A stretch of 64,000 nt of DNA from Candidatus Zixiibacteriota bacterium (GCA_036480375.1 JAZGGI010000047.1:1-64000); one strand, 5' to 3'; shown: positions 35,681 through 45,199, numbered from the stretch's first letter. The notes: generated by a model not told the origin, from the letters alone. Translations and numbers: made by a program.

Positions 35681-36773
35681 TAAACTCCTGGGACAGGATA
35701 AGGTTCGTGAAATTCTTTTAAAAACCGCCAAAAACGGACAATTACCCAATAGTTATCTATTCTCGGGTCCCGAAGGAGTCGGCAAATGGTCCGCCGCCCT
35801 GGGCCTTACAGCTTACCTTAATTGTCAAAAACCCGGTGAAAGCGAAAGCTGCGATACATGTCCCTCCTGCAAACAAATTTCCAAATTGCAGCACCCCAAT
35901 TTATTTATCGCCATCCCGACTCCGCCTTCGAAAACGGAAAAGGAAGAATTGGGCAATTATTGGGCAATTCTGGAAGATAAAATGGCCGAGCCGTATTCAT
36001 TAATAACGGGGCAGAGGCAAATGTCTATTCCGGTCGCGACTGTGCGCCAAATTAAGCAGAAGCTGAATCAAAAAGCTGAATTGACCGGTACGCGAGTGAT
36101 AATTATTGACCAAATGGATCGTATGCTGTCCTCCTCGGCTGACGCTCTCCTGAAATTGGTTGAGGAACCTCCGCCGAATACCCTAATTATAATTACCAGT
36201 TCAAATCTCGAAAAACTTCTCGATACAATCGTATCGCGATGCAGGGTGATTTCGTTTCCCCGATTGCCTGATGAAATAATATCCTCTTATTTGATTGAGA
36301 AGGAAGTTGCCGCCGATAAAAAAGCGATCCTTCTTGCGAGGTTATCGCAGGGTTCCATCGGCAGAGCTCTATATCTTTCAGATGATGACATTACCCAGGA
36401 CAGAGAAGTCGCCAGACTAATTTTCAAGGGGATATTCGTCGAACCCTCGATTGACCTGATTACCGAGGCAGGAGATTTACTTCCCTATCGGGATAGATTC
36501 CGCATTACCCGAATTATAAGTTTTTGGCAGTCGCTTTTTAGAGATCTAATTCTGATCAAGAATGATTCCGATAATGATAAGCTAATCAATATTGATAATG
36601 TCGCTGAACTCGAACGCCTTGCCGCCAAAAATATAGAAGTTGAACATTTGTTAACAATCCCTGCCTATCTGAGTGAAGTTATAAGTGATATCGAACTCAA
36701 CGTCGATACTCAAACCGCGGTGGCGGCGCTTTTAATTGAGATTCAAAGCCGATTGAATTTACGGGCTAAATAA
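35670..36773 (+). CDS. holB: DNA polymerase III delta-prime subunit
   Basis: A 367-residue clamp-loader AAA+ protein. The P-loop region is SGPEGVGKWS near 33-42. A zinc module follows (NCQKP..CDTCPSCKQI), then the sensor/SRC-like ITSSNLEKLLDTIVSRC near 180-196 and a helical C-terminal domain. P-loop residues are modified, as usual for delta-prime, which does not hydrolyse ATP. Compared with DnaX (gamma/tau) it lacks the C-terminal extension and is short, so delta-prime is preferred. It starts inside the end of envC and is probably co-transcribed with the ftsEX-envC genes. Confidence 0.9.
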   Translation: MNFNKLLGQDKVREILLKTAKNGQLPNSYLFSGPEGVGKWSAALGLTAYLNCQKPGESESCDTCPSCKQISKLQHPNLFIAIPTPPSKTEKEELGNYWAILEDKMAEPYSLITGQRQMSIPVATVRQIKQKLNQKAELTGTRVIIIDQMDRMLSSSADALLKLVEEPPPNTLIIITSSNLEKLLDTIVSRCRVISFPRLPDEIISSYLIEKEVAADKKAILLARLSQGSIGRALYLSDDDITQDREVARLIFKGIFVEPSIDLITEAGDLLPYRDRFRITRIISFWQSLFRDLILIKNDSDNDKLINIDNVAELERLAAKNIEVEHLLTIPAYLSEVISDIELNVDTQTAVAALLIEIQSRLNLRAK

Positions 36774-36791
36774 AATCATCCAATAAAAAAT

Positions 36792-36807
36792 CCGCCTTTG
36801 AAGGCGG
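36792..36807. terminator. Weak terminator-like hairpin after holB
   Basis: CCGCCT pairs with AGGCGG around a TTGA loop. An A run precedes it, so the T run is on the minus strand, and the plus-strand tail is only TTCC. It may weakly end the holB transcript. Confidence 0.4.
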
Positions 36808-36980
36808 TTCCAGACTTTTGACAAAGTCAGTCGACACCCTTTTTAGTTGATCGATGTTGTTTTTCCTTCATTATTAGAAACAGTCTATATTATAATTCAG
36901 ATAAATTAAGGAGTGTAATGTTTCAACGGCAGGAATCGTCTCAGAGCCGGATGTGGCAATCTTTTAAAATTGTTTTTTAT

Positions 36981-37082
36981 CGTCAGTTCACACTCCTCAT
37001 ATGTCGAACCAAGAACTGACGGAACAAATTTAGATCACCACGTCGTCCGTCTTACGCCGGACTCCTCGCGATGACTGGTTTT
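36981..37082. repeat. Dispersed-repeat-like element with inverted repeats
   Basis: CGTCAGTTC (36981-36989) pairs with GAACTGACG (37013-37021). It is followed by GATCACCACGTCGTCCGTC and CGGACTCCTCGCGATGACTGG, with an inner hairpin GTCCG/CGGAC. Sequences of the form CACGTCGTCCG..CTCCTCGC.ATGAC are common interspersed intergenic repeats in uncultured bacterial genomes. Only one copy is in this window. The 476-base gap 36774-37249 holds nothing else I can identify. Confidence 0.5.
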
Positions 37083-37249
37083 ATTCAATTTTCCAAAAAT
37101 TATCCACATTTGCATTTTTGAAAATCCCTTGTAATTGCATATTTTATTTTGAGTTGCGGGGAATTGGGTTCGTTTTGTCCTTTTTCGTTTTTGTCCTTTT
37201 GGCTCCTTTTATTTTGTGGCATATATGATGCCTCTCCCGATTAAGGTGA

Positions 37250-38029
37250 ATGATCTACGGATTTCCCTTTGTACCGATAATGGCACTGGTTATCGCAGCA
37301 TATTTCTACCTGCGTTTCCGCTCAAAAATCAAGGTGAAATCGCTCAATGTCTCAGCCATAGTGCGTCAGGCTTCCGACCAGATCGGACCTATGAATCGAA
37401 ACGAGTATCTCACGGCGGCGGTTCTGATTATCGTCATAGCTCTTTGGATCGGTGCCAGCGATACTTTTGGCATGGGCGGTCCGATCATTCTTGGACTGGT
37501 TGCCTTGAATATAATGCGAATACTCAAATGGCGTGACTTTACTTCAATCCACTGGGAAGTGATCGCCCTGTATGCCAGCGCCAGCGCCTTGGGCAAAGGC
37601 TTAGCTGAAACAGGCGGAGCGCTGTTCCTGGCCGACAGCTTCCTCGGTATTCTACCGGAATTCATGAGCGAGGGAACAGAATTAGCGATGGCCGCCAGCC
37701 TGTTCAGTGGGCTCGCCACCAATTTCATGAGCGACGGAGCGACAGTTTCAGCGATTGGTCCAATTACCGTGCCGATGGCGACTATCAGCGGTACACACCC
37801 CTGGATGGTTGGCTTTGCGAACGCATTCGCTTCGTCATCTGCTCACATGCTTATAATCGGTACACCCTCAAATGCAATTGCTTATGCCATGGCTAAAGAT
37901 CCGGTGACCGGCGAGCAATTAGTAACTCTCTCCGATTTCCTCAAGCATGGCGCTGTTGTGCTAATATTATCGCTTGCGGTTCTTTGGGGATGGACTATAT
38001 TTGGCTATTGGCGATATATAGGGTTTTAG
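37250..38029 (+). pseudogene. C-terminal half of an SLC13/DASS-type anion transporter
   Basis: 259 residues with about six hydrophobic segments match the second half of divalent anion:sodium symporters. The motif TNFMSDGATVSAIGPITVPM corresponds to the second substrate/sodium-binding repeat, followed by ASSSAHMLIIGTPSNAIAY. Full-length members have about 450-600 residues and need a matching first repeat, which is absent. An in-frame TGA directly precedes the ATG. AAGG lies close to the ATG, so a fragment might still be translated. It is the first gene of a cassette with a response regulator and a CPA2 antiporter. It is likely non-functional as a transporter. Confidence 0.7.
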
Positions 38030-38048
38030 GTAAAGGAAGGAATGATCC

Positions 38049-38573
38049 ATGTCAGATAAAATCAGGTTGTTGATTGTGGACGACGAGGAAAAGTCCATCG
38101 AATCCATCGCCAAGCGATTGGAAATGAGGGATTTCGAGGTCCGTACAGCTACACGCGGCGCGCAGGCTGTCGAGATCGCGCGCGAGGAGAAATTCGATCT
38201 TGCTTTGTTGGATCTCAAGATGCCCGGCATGGATGGGAAACAAGTGCTTGAAATACTAAAGCAGGAACACAAGCATATTGAAGTAATAATCTTAACCGGT
38301 CACGGATCTGTCGATTCCGCAGTCGACTGCACCAAGCTCGGAGCTTTCGGCTATCTACCCAAGCCATACGAACTGGAGAAACTGCTCGACACCCTGCAAC
38401 AAGCTTATCAAGTACGTATGGAGAAGAAATTCCAGGTAGTTCAGGAGCGGATGGACAAAATCGCCAAACTGGCACCGGCTCCAGTGCGCTTGCCATCCTG
38501 CGGGAACTCAAGAAGCTGGATGATGAAGAAAAGTAATCTCAAGCAATTCAGTGGGATGAATGTACAGCTGTAA
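38049..38573 (+). CDS. Response regulator (receiver domain), frameshifted near the C-terminus
   Basis: A receiver domain covers residues 5-118, with the acidic pair D11/D12, phosphoacceptor D55 in LALLDLKMPGMDG, T83 and K105 (YLPKPYE). There is no DNA-binding output domain, so it works as a stand-alone receiver. Around 38473 one base appears to be missing. The alternative frame reads on as GSSALAILRELKKLDDEEK and stops at 38536, a tail that fits better than the arginine/serine-rich peptide of the listed frame. The stop shown (38573) is therefore probably secondary. No histidine kinase is nearby. The receiver itself seems intact. Confidence 0.8.
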   Translation: MSDKIRLLIVDDEEKSIESIAKRLEMRDFEVRTATRGAQAVEIAREEKFDLALLDLKMPGMDGKQVLEILKQEHKHIEVIILTGHGSVDSAVDCTKLGAFGYLPKPYELEKLLDTLQQAYQVRMEKKFQVVQERMDKIAKLAPAPVRLPSCGNSRSWMMKKSNLKQFSGMNVQL

Positions 38574-38596
38574 ACGTCAAACGACGATAAAGCAAT

Positions 38597-40300
38597 ATGC
38601 ATGAATTGGCTTATCTCCAAGACCTCGTAATAATACTCGGTTTCGCGATTATTATAGTAATCGTATTCCATAGGCTAAAGTTACCACCCATAGCTGGTTT
38701 CATCCTGTCAGGGATACTCGTAGGTCCCCGGGGTTTTGGGTTGATCAATGATGTTCACCAGGTCGAAGTGCTGGCCGAGATCGGGGTCGCATTACTTCTG
38801 TTTGGAATAGGAGCGGAGCTTGCGCTGAAGAAACTACGGCGTTTGTGGAAGCTCGTTGTGGCAGGCGGTTTTCTACAAGTGGGGCTTAGCACAGCCGCTG
38901 CCTTCGCAATAGCCAGAATGGCTCATTTGTCAAGCAGCTCGGCCATATTCATCGGCCTTGTTGTGGCATTATCCAGTACTGCTATTGTCTTACGAGGATT
39001 GCAGCAGCGAGGGGAAGTTGACGCACCACACGGTCGCTTGATATTGGGGATTCTTGTATTCCAGGACTTCAGCGTCGTACCCATTATGCTGGTTATCCCA
39101 CTACTGACCGGAACGGACTTGAATGCCGGAGTGTTCTTTGTCACGTTGGCGAAATCTGTAGGAATAATTGTTGTCGTCTTGCTCCTGGCTATACTCATAG
39201 TGCCCCGAATCCTAAGCCTTGTTGCCAGGACCAGGCAAAGACAATTGTTCATCCTTTCTGTATTTCTGATTTGTCTGGGAACGGCATGGCTGGTTACCAA
39301 ATCCGGCGCTTCTCTTGCGGTAGGGGCGTTCCTGGCGGGATTAGTTGTTTCAGGAAGCGAATATAGACATCAGGCACTGGCGGACATGATATCGTTCAGG
39401 GAGATCTTTGCCAGTCTGTTTTTTGTGTCGATTGGGATGCTGCTGTCACCTTTGATGATTCTTGACAATCTTGTACCGATCTTTGCCATTCTGGCTGCAA
39501 TCCTGCTTGGCAAGTCTGTGATTGTCTTCATTACCGCGGCAGTACTGCGCATGCCGATGAGAGTATGTTTAATCGCGGCCGTCGCATTGGCACAGATGGG
39601 AGAGTTTTCTTTCATTCTACTGTTCTCCATACAGGGTACAGGGTTGATTGCAAAATCTCTTGAGAGCAGTTTAGTCTCAGCGGCGATTCTCTCTATGTTC
39701 TTCACTCCTTTCGCCATGTCTTATGGTCCTCAGCTTGCGGCCGGGCTTGGTAAGTTCAAGCGCCTTAAGAGCCTGCTCAAGGTTGATTCAGCCGAGGACG
39801 CACCCGATGCCGTCGGTAAAATGCGCGACCACATAATTGTCAGCGGGTACGGTTTTGCCGGAAGGGAATTATCACAGGTTCTTGAGGGATACAATATCCC
39901 ATATGTGATAGTGGATCTCAATATTGAGAATGTAAGAAAAGCATCTCGAGAAACAGGAAGAGCAGTATTCGGCGATGTTACAAGCCAGGGTGTGCTCAAT
40001 AAGTTGGGGATTGAAAACGCTCGAGAACTTGTTCTCCTGATAAACGATCCCAGCGCTGCCGAGCGGGCAGTACGAGTTGCTCGTGGGCTTGCTCCCCGCT
40101 TATTTATAACCGTACGAACTTTCTACTTGCTCGATATCGAACCTCTTCTCGCAGCGGGCGCCGATGAGGTCGTACCTGCTGAAAGGGAAGCTGCAGTTCA
40201 GGTTGCGATTCAGCTACTGAAGAGGCATCGGGTAGACAATCAACAGATTGCCAAACAGGCATTAGTTATCCGCGACCATTCCGAAGACAGCAGTTCCTGA
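38597..40300 (+). CDS. CPA2-family cation:proton antiporter with RCK domain (Kef-like)
   Basis: A 567-residue protein. Residues about 1-380 form the 12-13 helix exchanger (IAGFILSGILVGPRGFG, GIGAELALKKL, VALSSTAIVLRGL, VFQDFSVVPIML). Residues about 405-525 form a TrkA-N/RCK domain with the nucleotide-binding GYGFAGRELSQVLE and VDLN motifs. Such proteins move K+ or Na+ against protons under control of NAD(H) or other ligands. Unlike its two upstream neighbours it looks complete. Codon use in this cassette (many CTT, CTC and AGA) differs from flanking genes, consistent with transfer. Confidence 0.9.
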   Translation: MHELAYLQDLVIILGFAIIIVIVFHRLKLPPIAGFILSGILVGPRGFGLINDVHQVEVLAEIGVALLLFGIGAELALKKLRRLWKLVVAGGFLQVGLSTAAAFAIARMAHLSSSSAIFIGLVVALSSTAIVLRGLQQRGEVDAPHGRLILGILVFQDFSVVPIMLVIPLLTGTDLNAGVFFVTLAKSVGIIVVVLLLAILIVPRILSLVARTRQRQLFILSVFLICLGTAWLVTKSGASLAVGAFLAGLVVSGSEYRHQALADMISFREIFASLFFVSIGMLLSPLMILDNLVPIFAILAAILLGKSVIVFITAAVLRMPMRVCLIAAVALAQMGEFSFILLFSIQGTGLIAKSLESSLVSAAILSMFFTPFAMSYGPQLAAGLGKFKRLKSLLKVDSAEDAPDAVGKMRDHIIVSGYGFAGRELSQVLEGYNIPYVIVDLNIENVRKASRETGRAVFGDVTSQGVLNKLGIENARELVLLINDPSAAERAVRVARGLAPRLFITVRTFYLLDIEPLLAAGADEVVPAEREAAVQVAIQLLKRHRVDNQQIAKQALVIRDHSEDSSS

Positions 40301-40356
40301 TCCTGGTCACAGCGACTAGCCAGCTTAGCTCGTAAGGATTAGGGCGTTAGTCCCAA

Positions 40357-40482
40357 CTGATTGTTTATCGACACCTTTTTTTCGATCGCCGCCAACTGCA
40401 ATGGACGCCTGAATCCTGGGGTGAGCGTGTACTATTGATAAGCGGATTGATCGCGGCCATATCTCTTCTTACACTTTTCTAA
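40357..40482 (+). pseudogene. Remnant of a membrane-protein C-terminus
   Basis: A 41-codon stretch reads HLFFDRRQLQWTPESWGERV followed by the hydrophobic LISGLIAAISLLTLF and a stop. It has a protein-like composition, amphipathic then membrane-spanning, but no plausible start codon or ribosome binding site. It is probably the tail of another gene of the imported cassette. The family is not recognised. Confidence 0.35.
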
Positions 40483-40523
40483 CAGGCCGATCCAAAACAG
40501 TAGAATCGCCAGCCAAATAAATA

Positions 40524-40552
40524 GCTCCACAATTGCAGAATGATTGTGGAGC
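40524..40552. repeat. Perfect inverted repeat downstream of the VCBS/dockerin gene
   Basis: GCTCCACAAT and ATTGTGGAGC form a perfect 10-base-pair stem with a 9-base loop, 50 bases past the stop of the minus-strand gene. There is no T run on either side, so it is an mRNA 3'-end or protein-binding hairpin rather than a clear intrinsic terminator. Confidence 0.5.
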
Positions 40553-40601
40553 CAATATTTCAAAATATAAACTAAATGACGCCTATTTTTACATCAATAC
40601 T

Positions 40602-43361
40602 CTACCAGGCTATATCACAATCGTCACACGTACCCGGGCCACCTTTGAAAACGACATTAATTATATACACGGCGTCACCCACATTGGTATTTCCATCGCA
40701 GTTGGCGTCGCCCTTTCCAATTGGATTCGGAGGCGGTCCTCCCTTAAATATATGACTGATTAGAAATACGGCATCGCCGATATTTACAATTCCATCATTA
40801 TTGGCATCACCACAATGATTACCCGGATTGGGGTATATATTGATAACATACAGGCAGTCGTAATCGGGTTCGCCAACTGGTTTAATCCGCCAATAATACG
40901 TAGTTGTGTCCGTCACATCCAACGGTTCATCGGTGGTGAATTCGTTTCCGTCAATTGTCAAATCATAGAGGATGTTATTGAAATCATAATCACCGGCTAA
41001 TTGGAAATCAAACTGCCCATCTCCCAGCCACATAAAAGTAGGTGGATTTATATGGGTAATTTTCCCGGGACGAGGTACGGCTGGAAAGTGATCGCCTGCG
41101 TAAAACGTAAATTGATAACCTTCCGGTCGCATCGGCATATCTTTGGCCAGACGATAGAGACGGCCGTTAATCGTAAATTCCAATGTGAAACTCTCACCTT
41201 CCGTCACGTTTGGTTTGGGAAGGGCGTCAATTGTATATGCTTCATTTTCAACAACGCCCAGGACGAGATAATCATCGATAATATCATTGGGATCGACATT
41301 GCGCCGGTAATATTCTCCCGATGGCATTACATTTTTTATCCGATTGAAAACTTTACCATCCGAAGAATTAAGCTCGATTGAGGCGTTATCATATGCTGTC
41401 AATGTAAGCGATTGCGGCAAATAACCGGCTGGATTTGTTTGATTTTCCAAATAATATAGCGAATTGCCTTGCATAACAGAAACCGACGCTGCCATTAAAT
41501 CAAGATCACCATCCAGATCGGCGTCAAAACAATCAATATATTGCGGTACATGGTTGGCGATTTCATATCTCATTTCATTTGAAAATGAACCATCTCCTTC
41601 CCCAAATAAAATTCCGATGTATTTCTGGGAACCGTTGACAAAGGCGATATCGAGCTGATTATCGTTATTGAAATCACCGACACAATTACCAAAAACCTGG
41701 CCTCTGATGTCATGAATCACATGCTGACTGAAGGTCCCGTCGCCGTTGCCAAGATATATGACTATCTCACTTCGCTCCCCGCCAACAGAAGGTGTGGAGA
41801 TACACAGATCGTAAATATTATCGTCATTAAAATCGCTGCCATTGTTGGTTATTTCAACATCCAGAGTGGCGTACACTTGTGAATGAAATTCTTCCTCGGT
41901 AAATCCGCCGACACCGTCGCCCAGATATATTTTTATTCCACTTTTGGTTCCAATGGCCAGATCATCGACTCCATCCTCGTTAAAATCGGCACAGTTTACG
42001 GTAACGGCTGAATCGAAAGTGGGAATTATAGAGATGTATGAAAAATCGCCCTGTTCGTTTCCGGCATAAATCCGAACACCGTCATGCCAGGTTGAGGCGG
42101 CATCTATATAATTATCACCCGTAAATTCTCCGCAAATAATATTGCGGGTCACATGGCCGTCATTTGAAAAACCTGATAAAGAAAAAGAATTAGCGCCATC
42201 TCCTTCAGCGGTGAGAACCCGATAAGGCCCGTTTTCAAATCCCATCAATAGGACGTCCAAATTGCCGTCATCATTATAATATCCGGTTTGAGAACCAAAT
42301 TTCGGTTCCATATCTTCGTGAGCAAATACTCTCTGCCAGCCTTCTGACAAATTCAAATCATATAGCGCCATCGTTGGAGTTAAATTACTACCTGTTCCGC
42401 TGATAAATAATTCAGGATTGTCATCATCATCGAAATTGCCGTGAGCCAGACCATTGGCATTACAAACACCCGTTATTTCATCAATATCCATATCAACCAA
42501 ATAATATAAACTTTCGACAACCTGAATCACAACGCTGTTGACTTCACATAATTCTTCTGTGTCACAGATTCTGAATACGGCTGTCCAGACCCCAATGTCA
42601 TTGGCTGTGACATCCCATTCAAAGAGTGCCGGGTTCGCCTCGCTGAGAGTTGGCGTGTTTTCCGGTAATCTTGTGTCATCGTCGTAACCTGCCAGCTCAA
42701 TCAGTTCAAGTGTAATCTGTAAATCTTCGGGTGAATACCCCTCAATTTCAAAACCGACGGTTTGACCGGCAATTGAGGAAATATAACTATCGGGAACCGT
42801 TAATTCAGGAGGTAATGTTCCCTCGATGATTTCAATCGTGGTTGAAGTAAATTGAGGTGTATAGCTGTTAATGTAATCCCATCGTTGTAATGCAAATGGA
42901 GCTCCCGGTGGAAAATAGGAGGAATCAATAGTAATATGGCCGGTACTGATGCCCGTGAAATAAAGAAGAAGAATCGGGTCATTTCCCGGAGGTAATGGAT
43001 TTCCAAACCATGTGCCATTGACAACATGAAGACTATCGTATCCAATACAAGTTTCTTTTCGCGACCTTATCAACCGAAAATCCATAACAGATGGGTCATT
43101 TTGGCGATTGATATAAACGACCGAATCATATTTGGCACAGCCACCGTCATCCGAAAAAATAATAAGACCAGATGTATTTCCCCTGACTAATTCATCGTTT
43201 ACGACTGTAAACGTGAGTGGAATTGATCTTCCGACAATCAGCGGTCCTCCCTCGATCTTAACGGTATCAGGAAGTCCCGGATCCTGAGCCAAACAATTGG
43301 CCCCGGCCACGACAGTTAGAATACATATGACGATATTAATAAATCGTATCCATGATTTCAT
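40602..43361 (-). CDS. Secreted VCBS/FG-GAP propeller protein with C-terminal dockerin
   Basis: A 919-residue exported protein with a signal peptide (1-25, ends LAQ). An N-terminal cohesin/Ig-like region spans about 30-175 (IPLTFTVVNDELV) and an Ig-like domain about 185-280. FG-GAP/VCBS repeats lie at about 290-640, with calcium-binding loops such as DFNEDGVDDLAIG, DFNDDNIYDLCIS, DFNNDNQLDIAF and DLDGDLDLMAAS. A further beta domain follows. A dockerin pair forms the C-terminus (850-912: GDANNDGIVNIGDAVFLI and GDANCDGNTNVGDAVYII). No type IX sorting domain is present. GGGAGGG precedes the ATG. It is probably surface-bound through the dockerin, with unknown function. Confidence 0.8.
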   Translation of the reverse strand: MKSWIRFINIVICILTVVAGANCLAQDPGLPDTVKIEGGPLIVGRSIPLTFTVVNDELVRGNTSGLIIFSDDGGCAKYDSVVYINRQNDPSVMDFRLIRSRKETCIGYDSLHVVNGTWFGNPLPPGNDPILLLYFTGISTGHITIDSSYFPPGAPFALQRWDYINSYTPQFTSTTIEIIEGTLPPELTVPDSYISSIAGQTVGFEIEGYSPEDLQITLELIELAGYDDDTRLPENTPTLSEANPALFEWDVTANDIGVWTAVFRICDTEELCEVNSVVIQVVESLYYLVDMDIDEITGVCNANGLAHGNFDDDDNPELFISGTGSNLTPTMALYDLNLSEGWQRVFAHEDMEPKFGSQTGYYNDDGNLDVLLMGFENGPYRVLTAEGDGANSFSLSGFSNDGHVTRNIICGEFTGDNYIDAASTWHDGVRIYAGNEQGDFSYISIIPTFDSAVTVNCADFNEDGVDDLAIGTKSGIKIYLGDGVGGFTEEEFHSQVYATLDVEITNNGSDFNDDNIYDLCISTPSVGGERSEIVIYLGNGDGTFSQHVIHDIRGQVFGNCVGDFNNDNQLDIAFVNGSQKYIGILFGEGDGSFSNEMRYEIANHVPQYIDCFDADLDGDLDLMAASVSVMQGNSLYYLENQTNPAGYLPQSLTLTAYDNASIELNSSDGKVFNRIKNVMPSGEYYRRNVDPNDIIDDYLVLGVVENEAYTIDALPKPNVTEGESFTLEFTINGRLYRLAKDMPMRPEGYQFTFYAGDHFPAVPRPGKITHINPPTFMWLGDGQFDFQLAGDYDFNNILYDLTIDGNEFTTDEPLDVTDTTTYYWRIKPVGEPDYDCLYVINIYPNPGNHCGDANNDGIVNIGDAVFLISHIFKGGPPPNPIGKGDANCDGNTNVGDAVYIINVVFKGGPGTCDDCDIAW

Positions 43362-43504
43362 AACGCCCTCCCGGACAAGTCTCTATTATGGCCGAATGAT
43401 TAATACTCTGCTATGCCCACAGCCTGTGATTAGTACTCCTGAAATCTGCCTATGTCCCTTATTACTTTCATGATTCAAATACAAATTTAACTGTCAGGTG
43501 CCCC

Positions 43505-43578
43505 AATTCTATCGCACCATAAACGATAGAATTTCATTTGGTGAAGGCAGGCGAGATGGTTACCTATCCAAAGATAGG
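43505..43578. repeat. Two hairpins in the leader of the VCBS/dockerin gene
   Basis: AATTCTATCG/CGATAGAATT (43505-43533) is a perfect 10-base-pair inverted repeat with a 9-base loop. CCTATC/GATAGG (43563-43578) has a 4-base loop. Both lie 145-217 bases upstream of the minus-strand ATG at 43361 and could be RNA leader structures or operators. I do not recognise a known riboswitch. The rest of the 329-base gap 43362-43690 shows only the terminator below. Confidence 0.45.
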
Positions 43579-43645
43579 CATTTGTAAAAATCATGCAACA
43601 TATTTTTTGAGTCATTATTACTAACAGAAAAATTCTGTTAAAATT

Positions 43646-43677
43646 AAAAAAGCCCTCTCCAACGCGAGGGCTTTTTT
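43646..43677 (-). terminator. Intrinsic terminator of the M16 peptidase operon
   Basis: GCCCTC/GAGGGC with an 8-base loop, extended by six A-T pairs. On the minus strand a run of T follows. It lies 14 bases after the stop of the gene ending at 43691. Confidence 0.88.
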
Positions 43678-43690
43678 AAGAATATATCGT

Positions 43691-45199
43691 CTATTCAATT
43701 TCCAACGTCATTGGATTACGTAAAGGCAGGATGGTAATTTCGCCAAAATCGGCAAAGCTATCATCGTGCTTGTCTGAACCCTTTTGAACCGCTTCAGGGT
43801 CGCCGACTACCAGAAATACTAATTTATTAGGATGCAAATATTTTTGGGCGGCGGCCAGAACATCATCCGGTGTAACCGCTTCCATGTTTTTCTTATAATT
43901 CTTCCAGAAATCCCCCGGACGGTTAGTATATTCATCATCGGCAAAAGTGTTGACAATCGTATTTTTATTGGTGAATGGATTGACCATGCGACCTATAAAG
44001 CTGGCCTTTGCATTTTCAACAATTTCCGCATCGCATTTTTCGGTGCGAATGCGATTAATTTCCTTGACGATGATACCGGATCCAAATGCGGCCGTAGAAT
44101 GCTTGGTCTGAAACCATGACCGGAATGTTCCCGGATACAAAATCGGCCGGCCAAAAGCGCTACCGGCATTATATGCCAATCCCTCGTCGGAACGAATTCG
44201 CCTGACAATACGAGACGTAAATCCGCCCCCGCCAAGAATATTATTCATCACCCGCAAGGCATATTGATCGGGTATATCGCGTTTAACCCCGAGATGGCCA
44301 ACCCTGATGCGAGACTGGTTGACGTCATCTTTCTTCACTATATAAACGCCCGGTTTGGCTTCCGAAATCTGTTCCGGAATTTCCGGAAGAACTAAATCCT
44401 TATCCGGCCAAATGGTAAAAAGATTATTAAGTTTGGCGAGAATTTCATCGGTTTTGAAATCACCGGACACGGCGATAATAAAATTACCGGGGAAAAAGTA
44501 TTTTTGATGAAAAGCTGCTAAATCCTCGCGGGTAATGGTATTTACCGATTGCTCAGTACGTCGATAAGGTGTCGTGTGGGGATGATCGCCATATAATAAA
44601 AATTGCCATTCTCGTGATTCAATCGCCGAAGTCGAAGCGTTGCGCTGCTCCAAATCGGAAAGGATATCGGTGCGATAGAGATCCAGCGCCTCCTGGTCAA
44701 AGACCGGGTAACGGAGAATTTTCTTTAGCAATTCCAGACTTTCATCTATATCTTTGGACAGGCAAAAGAGATTGGCCGAACCGCGCGTGTTGCCAATATT
44801 AACCGACAGATCACCGGCCAAGAAGGCGAGACGCTCATCAATTTCTTTCGCCGTCATTCCTTCAACCCCGCCGTTGCGCATTAAATAGCCGGCCATGTCG
44901 GCCAGTCCGGCCTTTTCCAACGGATCATAAATCGAACCGGTACGAACAAAAATCGTTAGATCAAAGGTCGGTACTTCGTTATTTTCGGCGATGTACGCGG
45001 AGGCGCCGCAATCCAATTTATGATGATATTTTCCCGCGTCAGGAGGCTGATAGTTTAGGTCATCGTATTTAAGTTTGTCGGGATGGTCAACGATATCATC
45101 AGCCCTTACGATTGAACCAAAAATTATGACGGCCGTCAACGCCAAAATCACCACAAGCGTGACCGACCGATATAAAAACAAGTTTGATAATCTTCTCAT
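43691..45199 (-). CDS. M16 peptidase-like protein, catalytically inactive partner
   Basis: A 502-residue exported protein with a signal anchor or signal peptide near 10-33. It has the M16 fold: SIYDPLEKAGLADMAGYLMRNGG in the N-terminal half and NNILGGGGFTSRIVRRIRSDEGLAYN in the C-terminal half. At the place of the zinc motif HxxEH it reads LADMA (about 99-103), so it lacks the metal site. It keeps the glycine-rich loop and the R/Y region used for substrate binding. In paired bacterial M16 systems one active and one inactive subunit form the working protease. Here the active partner is encoded 25 bases upstream. AGGAG precedes the ATG. Confidence 0.88.
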   Translation of the reverse strand: MRRLSNLFLYRSVTLVVILALTAVIIFGSIVRADDIVDHPDKLKYDDLNYQPPDAGKYHHKLDCGASAYIAENNEVPTFDLTIFVRTGSIYDPLEKAGLADMAGYLMRNGGVEGMTAKEIDERLAFLAGDLSVNIGNTRGSANLFCLSKDIDESLELLKKILRYPVFDQEALDLYRTDILSDLEQRNASTSAIESREWQFLLYGDHPHTTPYRRTEQSVNTITREDLAAFHQKYFFPGNFIIAVSGDFKTDEILAKLNNLFTIWPDKDLVLPEIPEQISEAKPGVYIVKKDDVNQSRIRVGHLGVKRDIPDQYALRVMNNILGGGGFTSRIVRRIRSDEGLAYNAGSAFGRPILYPGTFRSWFQTKHSTAAFGSGIIVKEINRIRTEKCDAEIVENAKASFIGRMVNPFTNKNTIVNTFADDEYTNRPGDFWKNYKKNMEAVTPDDVLAAAQKYLHPNKLVFLVVGDPEAVQKGSDKHDDSFADFGEITILPLRNPMTLEIE

